Positions 16,459 to 25,247 of a stretch of 35,610 nt of DNA are shown here, one piece after another. This DNA comes from Methylobacterium gossipiicola. Its GTDB lineage: Bacteria; Pseudomonadota; Alphaproteobacteria; Rhizobiales; Beijerinckiaceae. How positions within the stretch are numbered: position 1 is the stretch's first letter; each line of letters starts with the position of its first letter. The notes below the pieces were generated by a model that did no database searches, was not told where the DNA came from, and saw only the letters and a program-made list of their open reading frames with translations. Position numbers and translations under genes: made by a program. The stretch is from contig NZ_FOPM01000034.1 of the NCBI RefSeq assembly GCF_900113485.1, forward strand, positions 1-35,610. The letters run 5' to 3'.

Positions 16459-17348
16459 TGCGTGGAGCGACTCGCCGTCTCGCGCATGAGGAAGAAGAGG
16501 AATCGGCGTTCGTTTCGATGACGGACCTCACGGTGAGCTTCCTGTTCATCGTGATCATCCTGCTCGCCTTCTTCGCCTCGCAACTGAAGGACGATCAGAC
16601 GGTTCCGATCGCGGAGTACCAGAGGGTCGAGCATGAGCGCGACCGCTCGGCTGCCCAGAGCGCGGAGCTTCGCCGCCAGGTCGCACGCCTCGAGGAGGAG
16701 CTGCGCCAGGAGCGCGCGAACCGGCTCCAGACCTACCTCGCCAGCGTGTCCGGCGAGCGTGATAGGATTTTGCGGACGCTGCGCGACCGGCTGCTCGTGG
16801 ACTTCCCCGAACTCAAGGACATCGTCAGCATCGAGACGGATGCCCTGCGCTTCAAGGGAGACGGGTTGTTCGCCAGCGGTGCGAGCCGGCTGGTCGAGGA
16901 CAAGCGCCGCGTCGTGGCGGCGATCGCGGTCCGGCTGAACGAGCTTCTGCCGTGCTACACCTTCGGCAAGGCCGCCCGCTGGCGATCGGAGTGCAACGCG
17001 GCCGGGGCGGTGATCGAGGCGGTGCAGATCGAGGGGCATACCGATGCCTCCGGCCTGGACAGGGCCAACTTCAGCCTCTCGACCGAGCGGGCGATCGAGA
17101 CCCTGTTCGCGATGAGCACCCGTGAGCCCGCCTTGCTCGACGACCTCAACAGCGCCGGGCAGCCGGTCGTCTCCGTCGCCGGCTATGGACGTCTGCGCCC
17201 GGTCGCGGACAATGCCTCGGAGCGTGGCAAGGCAACGAACCGGCGCATCGATCTGCGCATCATCATGTACACGCCGCAGAATGTGGAGGAGGTCGAACGG
17301 ATCAAAGACAGCCTGAGGCGCGGCATGGCCGGGACGATGCTCCGGTGA
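16458..17348 (+). CDS. zorB: Zorya ZorB, MotB/OmpA-like stator protein
   Basis: 296 residues starting at an ATG that shares one base with the zorA stop. A short charged N-terminus leads into a single membrane helix (SMTDLTVSFLFIVIILLAFF). D23 sits where MotB and ZorB carry the proton-binding aspartate. A coiled-coil linker follows (about 50-110). The C-terminal OmpA-like peptidoglycan-binding domain shows QIEGHTDASGLDRANFSLST, ERA and ATNRRIDLRIIM. ZorA and ZorB form a ring-shaped motor anchored to the cell wall that is thought to signal phage invasion to the cytoplasmic effectors. Frame and length look intact. Confidence 0.93.
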   Translation: MRGATRRLAHEEEEESAFVSMTDLTVSFLFIVIILLAFFASQLKDDQTVPIAEYQRVEHERDRSAAQSAELRRQVARLEEELRQERANRLQTYLASVSGERDRILRTLRDRLLVDFPELKDIVSIETDALRFKGDGLFASGASRLVEDKRRVVAAIAVRLNELLPCYTFGKAARWRSECNAAGAVIEAVQIEGHTDASGLDRANFSLSTERAIETLFAMSTREPALLDDLNSAGQPVVSVAGYGRLRPVADNASERGKATNRRIDLRIIMYTPQNVEEVERIKDSLRRGMAGTMLR

Positions 17349-18661
17349 GCCGCGACGATCGCCTGGCCCGCGCGCGGGCTCCGGATTTGCCGGTCCTGCC
17401 GAGCCTCAAGACCTTCTCGGCGGCGGCGGAGCGGGTCCTGCACCGCTGGCCGGACGTCGCGCCCGACCCGCCCGAGCGCGACCGCGAGCAACTCGTCCTG
17501 CGCATGCAAGCGCATTTCGCCGAGGACCGTTGGGATGGGGTCCGGATGTCGCTCGTCACCGCCGCGGCGCGGGCCGTCTTCGACGGGGTGAGGCGACGCC
17601 GACCCGACCTTGCCGACCTGCGCAGTTTCTACCTCGCGGAGGTTCGAGCTTCGCACAGGACGACGTTTCTCGGGGCGATGGTCTCCGTCTACCTCGAGAG
17701 CTTCGAGGTGGACGCGCCGCACACACGGGCGCTTGGCGAGGCCTTGAGCGCGGCCCGTGAACGTTTCGGGGCGCGCTGGCGCGTCCTCGCCGAGGGCATT
17801 CCGGAGGTGTTCCGGCCGGACGTCGCCCCCGAGGCGATCGCGCGCAGGATGGTAGGGATGCGATCCCCTTGGGCGGAGTTGAAGGCGCTCGGACTGCGCT
17901 CACCGCACGCCCCGGGCCTGATGGATGTCGTCCACGAAGCCTACGTGGCGCGGTTGAAGCCACATCTGATAGTACGGACCGAACTCGAGCAATTGCTGTC
18001 CTGGTTGAAGCCGGACGGCCAAGCCGCGGCCCGCGCGTCCGGGGCATCTGCGGCCATCGAAGCGGTGCTCGGTCACTGGCGGAACAGCAATCCGCCCGAC
18101 GCCGACATCGACCTCATCATCCGGTCCCTCACCGAGTTCTACGGCGACCCACGCGTGCAGCAGGGCGGGGCCTGGGCGAGCGTTCCGGCGGATTGCCTCG
18201 CGGTCATCATGCGCTGGCTCACGGGCAAGGACATCCGATTCTTCATGGATGTCGTGTCGGCCGTGGAGGACAGCCATATGTGGGAGCCCCGGCGGCGCTT
18301 CTGGCTCAAGCTGCACGCGCAGCGCCGGATCGATGCCGCCTGGGTCGCCTTCTCGCAGAGCGGCGCCGAATACGCGCGACGCATGCTTAACGGCCGTGGG
18401 GATGGAAGCGTTTTGAGCTACGGTCAGCAGACTGCGGGTTACTCCCGGGCGAACACCTCGCTTCTCATCCTGAAGTGCGGCAACAAGATCGTCGTCGAAG
18501 GCTCTCACAGCTACAAGGTGCACATCTTCCGGGAGGGACATCCGCGCGCGCCGGCCCTCTATCAGCGCGCCTACGATTGCGAGAAAATTCGTCTGGAGCC
18601 CGGCGCGGAGGCGAAATCGCACCTCGGCGACTGGCAGGGATGGGTCGAGGAACGGATCTGA
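17345..18661 (+). CDS. zorC: Zorya ZorC, EH_Signature-domain protein
   Basis: 438 residues from the GTG at 17345, overlapping the zorB stop by 4 nt (GTGA). No signal peptide or membrane helix is visible, in keeping with a cytosolic DNA-associated component. The C-terminal third fits the EH_Signature domain: FWLKLHAQRRIDAAWVAF, LLILKCGNKIVVEGSHSYKV, where the Glu and His that name the domain can be read as E-G-S-H, then a closing W-x-x-W-V. An EH_Signature protein between ZorB and a Snf2 helicase is the definition of a type I Zorya system. The stop shares a base with the zorD start. Confidence 0.9.
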   Translation: MSRDDRLARARAPDLPVLPSLKTFSAAAERVLHRWPDVAPDPPERDREQLVLRMQAHFAEDRWDGVRMSLVTAAARAVFDGVRRRRPDLADLRSFYLAEVRASHRTTFLGAMVSVYLESFEVDAPHTRALGEALSAARERFGARWRVLAEGIPEVFRPDVAPEAIARRMVGMRSPWAELKALGLRSPHAPGLMDVVHEAYVARLKPHLIVRTELEQLLSWLKPDGQAAARASGASAAIEAVLGHWRNSNPPDADIDLIIRSLTEFYGDPRVQQGGAWASVPADCLAVIMRWLTGKDIRFFMDVVSAVEDSHMWEPRRRFWLKLHAQRRIDAAWVAFSQSGAEYARRMLNGRGDGSVLSYGQQTAGYSRANTSLLILKCGNKIVVEGSHSYKVHIFREGHPRAPALYQRAYDCEKIRLEPGAEAKSHLGDWQGWVEERI

Positions 18662-21600
18662 TGGCGTCGCCCGCCCTCGACTTCGCCTTCGACCCGGAAG
18701 TGATCACGCTGTCCCGCCCGACGCGCGGCGGCCTCCTCGGGCGACTGGGGATAGGGCGGGATCGCCGCGAACTCGACCGCTTGCCTCTCGCGGAACGCAC
18801 GCTTCTCGTCGCGATCGCAGACCTGCGCGCCGCCGCGGCCGAAAAGCCCGCCGAACTCCTCGAAATCACGCCCGAGCATATTCGCCTGTCGCATCGGCTG
18901 GCGGCGGCCTTGGACGCCGAGACGGCCGCGTCCCTCGGATTGCCGCCCATGGTCGACCTGTCGCTGCGCACGGATGTCGAGGGCGTGCTCGGGTCGCCTT
19001 CGTTTCGCCTCCGCCACGAGTGGGTCAAGAACGGCCAGCGCCAAACCGTGCAGCGGGTGGGTGCCATCCTCAAGACCTCGGCGGGTCCGCGTAGACTCCC
19101 CGAATGGCTCATGGATGCGGTCGCAGTCTCAGAGCACTTCAAGCCCAGCCGGAACGAGAGTCAGCACTGGAACGCCTTGGCGCGGTTCCGCCAATTGCTC
19201 GATCCCGGTGTTCGGATCGCAGAGCCGACGGCGGCAGCCCGCGTCTCGATGACGGACTTCCTGGCCGGTCTCGAGGTCCGGATCGCGGATCGGTTCGCTC
19301 TCTCACCGACCGCCGAAGACGATTTTGATGTCGTCCCGTTCTCGGGGCGGGATCTTGTCCAGTCGGGCTACGACGAAGGCACGATCGGCGTTCCAGAAAG
19401 ATCGAGCGTGCTTGCGGGGACGATGCTTCGCGGCTTTCAGGAGCGCGTTCGGTCACGGGGCGCTCTTTCGGCGTACCGGCTCGGACACGGCAACTTCCTC
19501 GTCGTCGACCCCGCCGTCGCCCCGGTGCTGTCCGTAATGGCCAGGATGCAGCACGCCCCGGCCTCAGAGCGAGCGGCCTTCCTACGCAACCCCCGCCCCC
19601 TCATTACGCAGGCCGTCGAGACGGCTCTGCGCGATACGGGTCAACTCGACGGCCTCGACTCGATCGGCGAGGAGGACGCCATCGAGACCGCGGCCCTTCC
19701 GCTACTCGTCGAGACACAAGAATATGCGGACCGGGTGACGGGCGTCGGTGTGTTTCGCAAACCTGATCTCGAGATCGGCCCAGGCAGCGGCACGACGTGG
19801 CTGCCCGAGGCCTTCGTCGAAAAGCTGAGAATCGCCCTGGCGGCGCTCGCCCCGGCAGAACTCGACGCCCTGCACGATCAGGTCTCGCACGCGATGTCGG
19901 TCGGCGAGCCGACCGTGCAACACGCGGGGTTCGACCTGCCGGCGCGTTCCGAGGCGCTTGCGCTCATCCAGCAGTACCGCGGGAGCGACGAGGCGACCGA
20001 CGATGCCATCGAAGGGGAAAAGGAACTGTCCAAGCCCGTCGTCCTCGAAACCGTCGACAATTTCCATGACTTGAAGTGGATCGGGCGATTGAAGCCGCGC
20101 TCTGCGCCTGGGAGCGAAGCTGTCCCGTCGATCATCCGCACGGATCTCAAGGCGCATCAACGCGAGAGCTTCGAATGGCAGGTCGCGTGTTGGAAGGCCG
20201 GCTTGCCGGGCATCCTCAACGCCGACGAGCAGGGCCTCGGGAAAACGCTTCAGACAATCGCGTTTCTGGTCTGGTTGCAGCAACAGGTGTCGGATTCACA
20301 GGCGCTCCAGCATGGGCCCGTGCTCGTCGTCGCGCCGACCTCGCTCCTCGTGAACTGGGAGGAAGAGGTCGCCCGCCATACGCAGGAACCGGGCCTCGGG
20401 CACCTTATTCGCCTCTATGGATCTGGGACTGGCGCCCGCAAGCGCGCTGGCGCCTCCGGCCGCGACATAGACGACGGAGACAGCAAGCTCGACCTCACCT
20501 TCCTGCGCGACGCCGTGGATGAGGGGCGCGCCCACCGCTACTGGATCCTCACGACCTATACGACCCTGGTCAATTATCAGCACAGCCTCCGGCAGATCCC
20601 TTTCAGCGCCGTCGTCTTCGACGAGATCCAAGCGCTGAAGAACCCCGCCAGCCTGCGCGCCGCGGCGGCTCGGGGCGTCCGTGCGGACTTCCGCATCGGG
20701 TTGACGGGCACGCCGATCGAGAATGCCGCGGTCGACCTGTGGGCGATCATGGATCAGCTGGCGCCCGGCTCCCTCGACAGCCTGCCCGAGTTTCGTGGCC
20801 GGTACGGCACGCCCGATGTGACGAACATGACGGAACTCCATCGTCGCGTGTTCCTATCCACGCCGCCTCTGCCGCCCCTGGCCCTGCGGCGCATCAAGGA
20901 CGTCGTCGCGCGAGACCTACCTGAAAAGGTGCGGCGTCTGCACCCCCGGCCAATGCCGATTGGCCAGGCGCAAACCTACGAAGACGCCCACTTCAAACTC
21001 GCGCAGGGCGGTGCCGGGGCCGCACTCAAGATGCTGCACCACATCCGCACGGTCTCGGTCCATCCCAGCCTCGACGGGGCGGAAGCGGACGTGGCCTTTG
21101 TTAAGGCGTCGGCGCGCCTCAGCGCCGTGTTCGATATCCTTGGGGCGGTCGCCGAGCGGGGCGAGCGCGCCCTCGTCTTCGTCGAGCATCGCCGCATGCA
21201 GCACCGGTTGGTCGAACTTGCCCGTGCGCGCTTCGGCCTTCCCCGCGTCGATCTCATCAACGGCGACACGCCGATCTTGCAGCGGCAAGCCATCGTCAAT
21301 CGGTTTCAGCGGCACTTGGACGGCGGGGATCGGTTTGATCTCCTCGTCCTCGGCCCCAAAGCGGCGGGGACGGGGCTGACGCTCACGGCCGCAACCCACG
21401 TCATTCACCTGTCGCGCTGGTGGAACCCGGCGGTCGAGGAACAGTGCAACGACCGCGTCCATCGGCTCGGTCACACCAGCCCGGTCACCATTCACGTGCC
21501 GATGGCCATTCACACGGGATATCGCGAGGGCTCGTTCGACTGCCTGCTCCATGGCTTGATGCACCGCAAACGCAGACTGGCGGCGGCGGCCCTATGGCCG

Positions 21601-21765
21601 ATGGGCGACACGCAGGCAGACGTGGGTGAACTGACGCGTCTTCTCGACCGTGCCGCCAAGCAAGACGGAGCCGCCCCTGTGAGCAGCGCTATCGATGCGA
21701 TGTTCGCCCGGGACGGCTTGGATACCCCCATCTGGGAGGAGGATGGCTCGATCCAAGTGTCGTGA
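18661..21765 (+). CDS. zorD: Zorya ZorD, Snf2-type helicase
   Basis: 1034 residues from the ATG at 18661, which overlaps the zorC stop (TGATG); the frame is open further upstream but this start is the coupled one. The N-terminal 480 residues are family-specific. The C-terminal half is a superfamily 2 Snf2 motor: Walker A in DEQGLGKT (K528, T529), LVVAPTSLLVNWEEE, Walker B DEIQ at 654-657, LTGTPIENAAVDLW, then a helicase C domain ending in LSRWWNPAVEEQ and RVHRLGHT (about 920-941). In type I Zorya, ZorD is the DNA-acting effector. All motor motifs look intact. The operon ends here; IS630 follows 33 nt later. Confidence 0.93.
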   Translation: MASPALDFAFDPEVITLSRPTRGGLLGRLGIGRDRRELDRLPLAERTLLVAIADLRAAAAEKPAELLEITPEHIRLSHRLAAALDAETAASLGLPPMVDLSLRTDVEGVLGSPSFRLRHEWVKNGQRQTVQRVGAILKTSAGPRRLPEWLMDAVAVSEHFKPSRNESQHWNALARFRQLLDPGVRIAEPTAAARVSMTDFLAGLEVRIADRFALSPTAEDDFDVVPFSGRDLVQSGYDEGTIGVPERSSVLAGTMLRGFQERVRSRGALSAYRLGHGNFLVVDPAVAPVLSVMARMQHAPASERAAFLRNPRPLITQAVETALRDTGQLDGLDSIGEEDAIETAALPLLVETQEYADRVTGVGVFRKPDLEIGPGSGTTWLPEAFVEKLRIALAALAPAELDALHDQVSHAMSVGEPTVQHAGFDLPARSEALALIQQYRGSDEATDDAIEGEKELSKPVVLETVDNFHDLKWIGRLKPRSAPGSEAVPSIIRTDLKAHQRESFEWQVACWKAGLPGILNADEQGLGKTLQTIAFLVWLQQQVSDSQALQHGPVLVVAPTSLLVNWEEEVARHTQEPGLGHLIRLYGSGTGARKRAGASGRDIDDGDSKLDLTFLRDAVDEGRAHRYWILTTYTTLVNYQHSLRQIPFSAVVFDEIQALKNPASLRAAAARGVRADFRIGLTGTPIENAAVDLWAIMDQLAPGSLDSLPEFRGRYGTPDVTNMTELHRRVFLSTPPLPPLALRRIKDVVARDLPEKVRRLHPRPMPIGQAQTYEDAHFKLAQGGAGAALKMLHHIRTVSVHPSLDGAEADVAFVKASARLSAVFDILGAVAERGERALVFVEHRRMQHRLVELARARFGLPRVDLINGDTPILQRQAIVNRFQRHLDGGDRFDLLVLGPKAAGTGLTLTAATHVIHLSRWWNPAVEEQCNDRVHRLGHTSPVTIHVPMAIHTGYREGSFDCLLHGLMHRKRRLAAAALWPMGDTQADVGELTRLLDRAAKQDGAAPVSSAIDAMFARDGLDTPIWEEDGSIQVS

Positions 21766-21798
21766 GCATCGGCCATGTCCGCCGAAATTAATTTCCTA

Positions 21799-22847
21799 GA
21801 GCCGTTCCCACTTACGTAGCGATGGCCAAGTCGTTGTCGTAGCCGGCGGCTGCGAGGCAGTTACGGCACTCGTCTGGGGTGAAGCGGCTGAAGGCCCGGC
21901 GGATGGCGTCCCATAGGTCAGGCACGGTGCGGGCGGCTGCGGTCCGCAGCAGCCCTTTCAGCTTGGCGAAGATCTGCTCGATTGGGTTAAACTCGGGGCT
22001 GTAGGGCGGAAGGTAGAGCAGCCGCGCGCCGACCGACTCGACCCGCTCGCGGATGCCGCTGACCTTGTGAGCTTGCAGGTTGTCGAGGATCACGGTGTCG
22101 CCGGGCCGCAGCACCGGGACGAGGCGGTTGGCGACGTAGTCGCGAAAGCGCTGGCCGTTGGTGGCGCCATCCGCGAGGTCGAGGGCGCACAGGCCGGTGG
22201 TGCGCAGAGCGGCGGTGACGGTGGTCGTTTTATAATGGCCCTGCGGTACGAGCAGCCGGCAGCGCTCGCCGCGCGGGGCGCGGCCGTAGCGGCGAGCCCT
22301 GTTGGTGGCGGCGGCCGTCTCGTCGAGGAAGACGAGCTTGTCGGGATCGAGGTCGGGCTGAGCCGCGAACCACGCCTCACGCGCCGCTTTCACGTCGGCC
22401 CGCTCTTGCTCAGCTGCGTACAGCGCCCCTTTTTGCGGGTGATGCCGTGGCGGGCGAAGAAGCGGGACAGTCCGCTCGTGCTGGTCTGCACGCCCTGCTC
22501 GGCCAGGGCGTCGCGCAACTCGCGCAGGAAGAGTTCGGGCCGTGCCTCGTCGAGGGAGAGGATCAGATCCGTATGCGCCTCGATCGCCGGCAGGCTGTGG
22601 TCGCTGTGCGTCGGTTTGGGGACGACGTGGCCCTGCTGCGCAAATCGCTGCGACCAGCGGCTGGCGCTCGACACGCTCACCCCGAACCGCGCCGCCGCCC
22701 GATGAAACGAAGCGCCCTCCGCCACGGCCGCCACGGCCGCCACGACGCGCTCGCGCAGATCGATAGACAAGGGTGAAGGCATCGCTGGCTCCTTCACCGG
22801 TCAACGCACCAGCCACTGTCCCGTCGCAATACCGCCGGGAATGGCTC
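21799..22847 (-). mobile_element. IS630-family insertion sequence with TA target duplication
   Basis: 1049 bp. Inverted ends are GAGCCGTTCCC on the left and, read inward, GAGCCATTCCC on the right. TA dinucleotides flank it at 21797-21798 and 22848-22849, the normal IS630 target duplication. It carries one transposase made from two overlapping frames and seems structurally complete. Confidence 0.9.
21812..22782 (-). CDS. IS630-family transposase, two frames joined by -1 slippage
   Basis: The first frame starts at ATG 22782 with GAAGGAG upstream and gives a winged-helix N-terminus (LSIDLRERVVAAVAAV, FGVSVSSASRW, RFFARHGITRKK). The second frame runs to 21812 and carries the DDE core: LVFLDETAAATNRARRYG, DTVILDNLQAHK and YSPEFNPIEQIFAKLK. 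The frames meet at AAAAAG (complement of 22429-22434), where a -1 shift joins RKKG to ALYAAEQ. IS630 elements commonly use such slippage, so it is probably functional. Confidence 0.88.
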
Positions 22848-22952
22848 TAGGGTCCGTCGAAGAGGAGACGGACGATGAAGAAGAGCCAGTTCAGCGAAGA
22901 GCAGATCATCGGCATCCTGAAGGAGTAGCAGGCCGGGCTACCGGTCGCTGAG

Positions 22953-23866
22953 AGCCCGTCCGATAATGTCTGGCCGGGGTTGAGTGGCCGGGATGGCGGT
23001 GATTCCAAGAGGGTGCTGAAGCCTGATCTGGACGTGCTATGTCGACCCCGACCACTCGCCTGCAGCATAACCGTGCGCGCCTTCGATACGAAACCGACCT
23101 GACGGACGCGGAATGGGCGGTGATCGCGCCCTTAATGCCAGAGCCCGCCTCGCGTGGTCGCCCGCCCGTCTGGACGATGCGGGAGGTTCTGAACGCAATC
23201 TTCTACGTGCTGCGGGGCGGCATCGCGTGGCGGTTGATCCCAAAGGATCTCCCTCCGCGCAGCACGACGTTCGGCTACTTCAGCCGCTGGCGGGACGAGG
23301 GACTGTTCGGGCGGATCAACCACACCCTGGTCATGGCCGACCGGGAGCGGGCCGGTCGCGCGGCCTCGCCGACGGCGGCCGTGCTCGACAGCCAGAGCGT
23401 GAAGACCACCGAGAGCGGCGGCCCGCGCGGCTACGACGCGGACAAGAAGGTCAAGGGCCGCAAGCGTCAGGCCCTGGTCGATACGGACGGGCGCGCCCTC
23501 GTGCTCGATCCGCAGGCCGCCGACATTCAAGATCGCGACGGGGCCGGACCGGTGCTGCGCCTGTCGCGGCGGACCTTCCCGTTCATCGTCAAGGCCTTTG
23601 CCGATGCCGGCTATGCCGGCGACAGACCCGCGACTGCCACGAGCATCACCGTCGAGATCGTGCGCAAACCCAAGGATCAAGTCGGCTTTGCCGTGCATCC
23701 ACGCCGGTGGGTGGTAGAACGCTTCTTCGGATGGATCAGTCGCAACCGACGCCTCTGGAAGGACCCGGAGGCGACCCTCGCCTCCGCACAAGCCTTCCTC
23801 TACGCCGCCGCCGTCATGATCCTCGTCCGAAGGCTGGGACGAGCAGCATGACTTACCGGACGGTCA
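22953..23866 (+). mobile_element. IS5-family insertion sequence inside the IS3 orfA
   Basis: About 914 bp, bounded by CTGAG at 22948-22952 and 23867-23871, a possible 5-bp target repeat (shorter if part of it belongs to the ends). The inverted ends share CCGTCCG(A/G)TAA. One intact transposase gene lies inside. It is younger than the IS3 copy it interrupts. Confidence 0.85.
23039..23851 (+). CDS. IS5-family transposase
   Basis: 270 residues from ATG at 23039. The DUF4096-type N-terminus (YETDLTDAEWAVIAPLMPEP, LNAIFYVLRGGIAWRLIPKD) is followed by the DDE domain: LDSQSVKTTESGGPRGYDAD with the first aspartate, FPFIVKAFADAGYAGDRP with the second, and VVERFFGWISRNRRLWKD with the glutamate. No frameshift or truncation is seen, so this copy may be active. 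Confidence 0.93.
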   Translation: MSTPTTRLQHNRARLRYETDLTDAEWAVIAPLMPEPASRGRPPVWTMREVLNAIFYVLRGGIAWRLIPKDLPPRSTTFGYFSRWRDEGLFGRINHTLVMADRERAGRAASPTAAVLDSQSVKTTESGGPRGYDADKKVKGRKRQALVDTDGRALVLDPQAADIQDRDGAGPVLRLSRRTFPFIVKAFADAGYAGDRPATATSITVEIVRKPKDQVGFAVHPRRWVVERFFGWISRNRRLWKDPEATLASAQAFLYAAAVMILVRRLGRAA

Positions 23867-24083
23867 CTGAGATCTGCCGCCGCCATGGGATCAGCGATGC
23901 GACGTTCTACACGTGGCGCTCGCGTTTCGGCGGCATGGAGGTCTCGGACGCGCGTCGCCTAAAGGCGCTCGACGAGGAGAACCGCAAGCTCAAGAAGCTC
24001 CTGGCCGAAGCGATGCTCGACGTGGCGACGCTGCGTGAGGCGCTGGGAAAAAACTTCTGACGCCCGGCGCACGGAGAACGGCC

Positions 24084-24930
24084 GTGAGCTGGGCCATCGA
24101 GGAGAAGGGCTATTCGGAGCGTCGTGCCTGCGGGCTGATCGGCCTTGAGCCGAAGACGTACCGCTACGCCTCGACCCGCGGTGACGATGCAGCCGTGCGG
24201 GTACGCCTGCACAGCCTGGCCGGCGAGCGCCGCCGGTTCGGCTACCGACGTCTGCTGATCCTGCGGCGGCGGGAGGGCCTCACCCTGAACCACAAGAAGC
24301 TTTTCCGTCTCTACCGGGAGGAGCGGCTGTCAGTGCGCAGGCGCGGTGGGCGCAAACGAGCCCTTGGCACGCGGGCCCCCGCCGCCGTGCCGCAGGAGCT
24401 GAACCAGCGCTGGAGCCTCGAATTGGTCGCTTCGCGCCCGCCTTCGGCTCGTCTCCGACACGCTCGACGACGGGCGGCGCTTCCGCATCCTCGTCGTGGT
24501 CGACGACTGCACGCGGGAGTGCCTGGCGCTGGCGGTCGACACGTCGCTGTCCGGGCGACGGGTCGCGCGTGAACTCGACCGGATCATCGCCGGCCGCGGC
24601 AAGCCGCTGATGATCGTCTCGGACAACGGCACCGAGTTGACCTCGCACGCCATCCTACGCTGGCAGGAGGAGCGTGCGGTCGAGTGGCACACCATCGCCC
24701 CCGGCAAGCCGCAACAGAACGGTTTTGTCGAGAGCCTGAACGGGCGCTTGCGCGACGAGTGCCTGAACGAGCATCTGGTCCGGAGCCTGCCGGCGGCCCG
24801 GACCATCATCGAGGCGTGGCGGGTCGATTACAACACCTGCCGCCCTCACACGAGCCTCGGCGGGCTCACTCCGAACGCGTTTGCAACCCGGTCCAACCAG
24901 GACCAGAACCAGAACGGACTCTGGTTGTGA
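24084..24930 (+). pseudogene. IS3-family OrfB integrase, frameshifted
   Basis: The first frame (from about 24061) gives SWAIEEKGYSERRACGLIGL and ends its homology at ELNQRWSLEL. The integrase continues one frame over from VSDTLDDGRRFRILVVVDDC through IVSDNGTELTSHAI to GFVESLNGRLRDECLNEHL and RPHTSLGGLTPNAF, stop 24928-24930. The break is a net 25-nt insertion at about 24425-24450 between WSLE and VSDTLD. Without it the DDE core would be continuous. Confidence 0.87.
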
Positions 24931-24956
24931 ACGGGGGCAAACAGGGGGCAAGGTCA

Positions 24957-25096
24957 GAGGTAGTCCGCCCTTCGGGCGAGGCCGAGGCGGCGGCAGGAGC
25001 GTAGCAATCTCGCTCCAAAGATCGTCGGGAAGCAGAGGTCGAGCCATGCTCAACCAACGCAAAACCTCACGCATCGTGCCGTTCTGTTAAGCGCTC
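24957..25096 (-). mobile_element. 5' end of an IS5-type element, cut off by the IS3 element
   Basis: The reverse strand starts with terminal repeat GAGCGCTTAACAGAACGG (complement of 25079-25096), then an ATG at 25047 and about 30 codons: MARPLLPDDLWSEIATLLPP, PRPRPKGGLP. This is a standard IS5-family N-terminus. It stops where the IS3 right end begins. Its ends match the element entering at 35520, so it is a copy of the same or a close element. Confidence 0.82.
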
Positions 25097-25162
25097 TAAA
25101 TCGCCAAAGCATGTAACAGAGACGAGACCGACATAGCCGGCTCCTAAAATTGTAACTCGCAT
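25097..25162 (-). pseudogene. ugd: UDP-glucose 6-dehydrogenase, first 22 codons only
   Basis: From ATG at 25162 the reverse strand reads MRVTILGAGYVGLVSVTCFG then DL, the Rossmann GxGxxG start of UDP-glucose/GDP-mannose dehydrogenases. The frame ends exactly at the terminal repeat of the IS5-type element at 25096. The rest of the gene is gone from this window. An intact enzyme would make UDP-glucuronate, the substrate of an epimerase like the one at 32205. Confidence 0.8.
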
Positions 25163-25247
25163 CAGAACTCAAGCGCCGAAGCATCATTCATGACGCACCC
25201 TTGACCGCTTCAGGCGGCCACGCCAACGCTGTCCAGCGGTTTTTTCC

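Larger units (their letters stand above)
22875..24060 (+). pseudogene. IS3-family OrfA, nonsense codon and IS5 insertion
   Basis: The 5' part (22875-22952) reads MKKSQFSEEQIIGILKE, then TAG at 22926-22928, then QAGLPVAE. The 3' part (23867-24060) reads CRRHGISDATFYTWRSRFGG, followed by a leucine-zipper-like segment ending LREALGKNF. Removing 22953-23866 plus one CTGAG copy restores QAGLPVAEICRRHGISDATF. The TAG would stop translation even without the insertion. The run AAAAAAC near the end is the usual slippage site into orfB. Confidence 0.9.
22850..24956 (+). mobile_element. IS3-family element (IS407-like), interrupted and degenerate
   Basis: Contains orfA and orfB of an IS3-type element on the plus strand. 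The right end reads GGGGGCAAGGTCA (24944-24956), like the TGACCT..CCCC ends of the IS407 group. The matching left end is not seen; the IS630 element sits immediately to the left and the original boundary is unclear. An IS5-family copy interrupts orfA and orfB is frame-shifted, so the element cannot transpose by itself. Confidence 0.75.

Noticed and set aside
18475..18660. 62-codon N-terminal extension of zorD
   Set aside because: It overlaps the conserved EH_Signature end of zorC; the ATG at 18661 in TGATG is the coupled start.
14400..21765. Type II Zorya assignment
   Set aside because: Type II has an HNH-type ZorE in place of ZorC and ZorD; here an EH_Signature protein and a Snf2 helicase are present.
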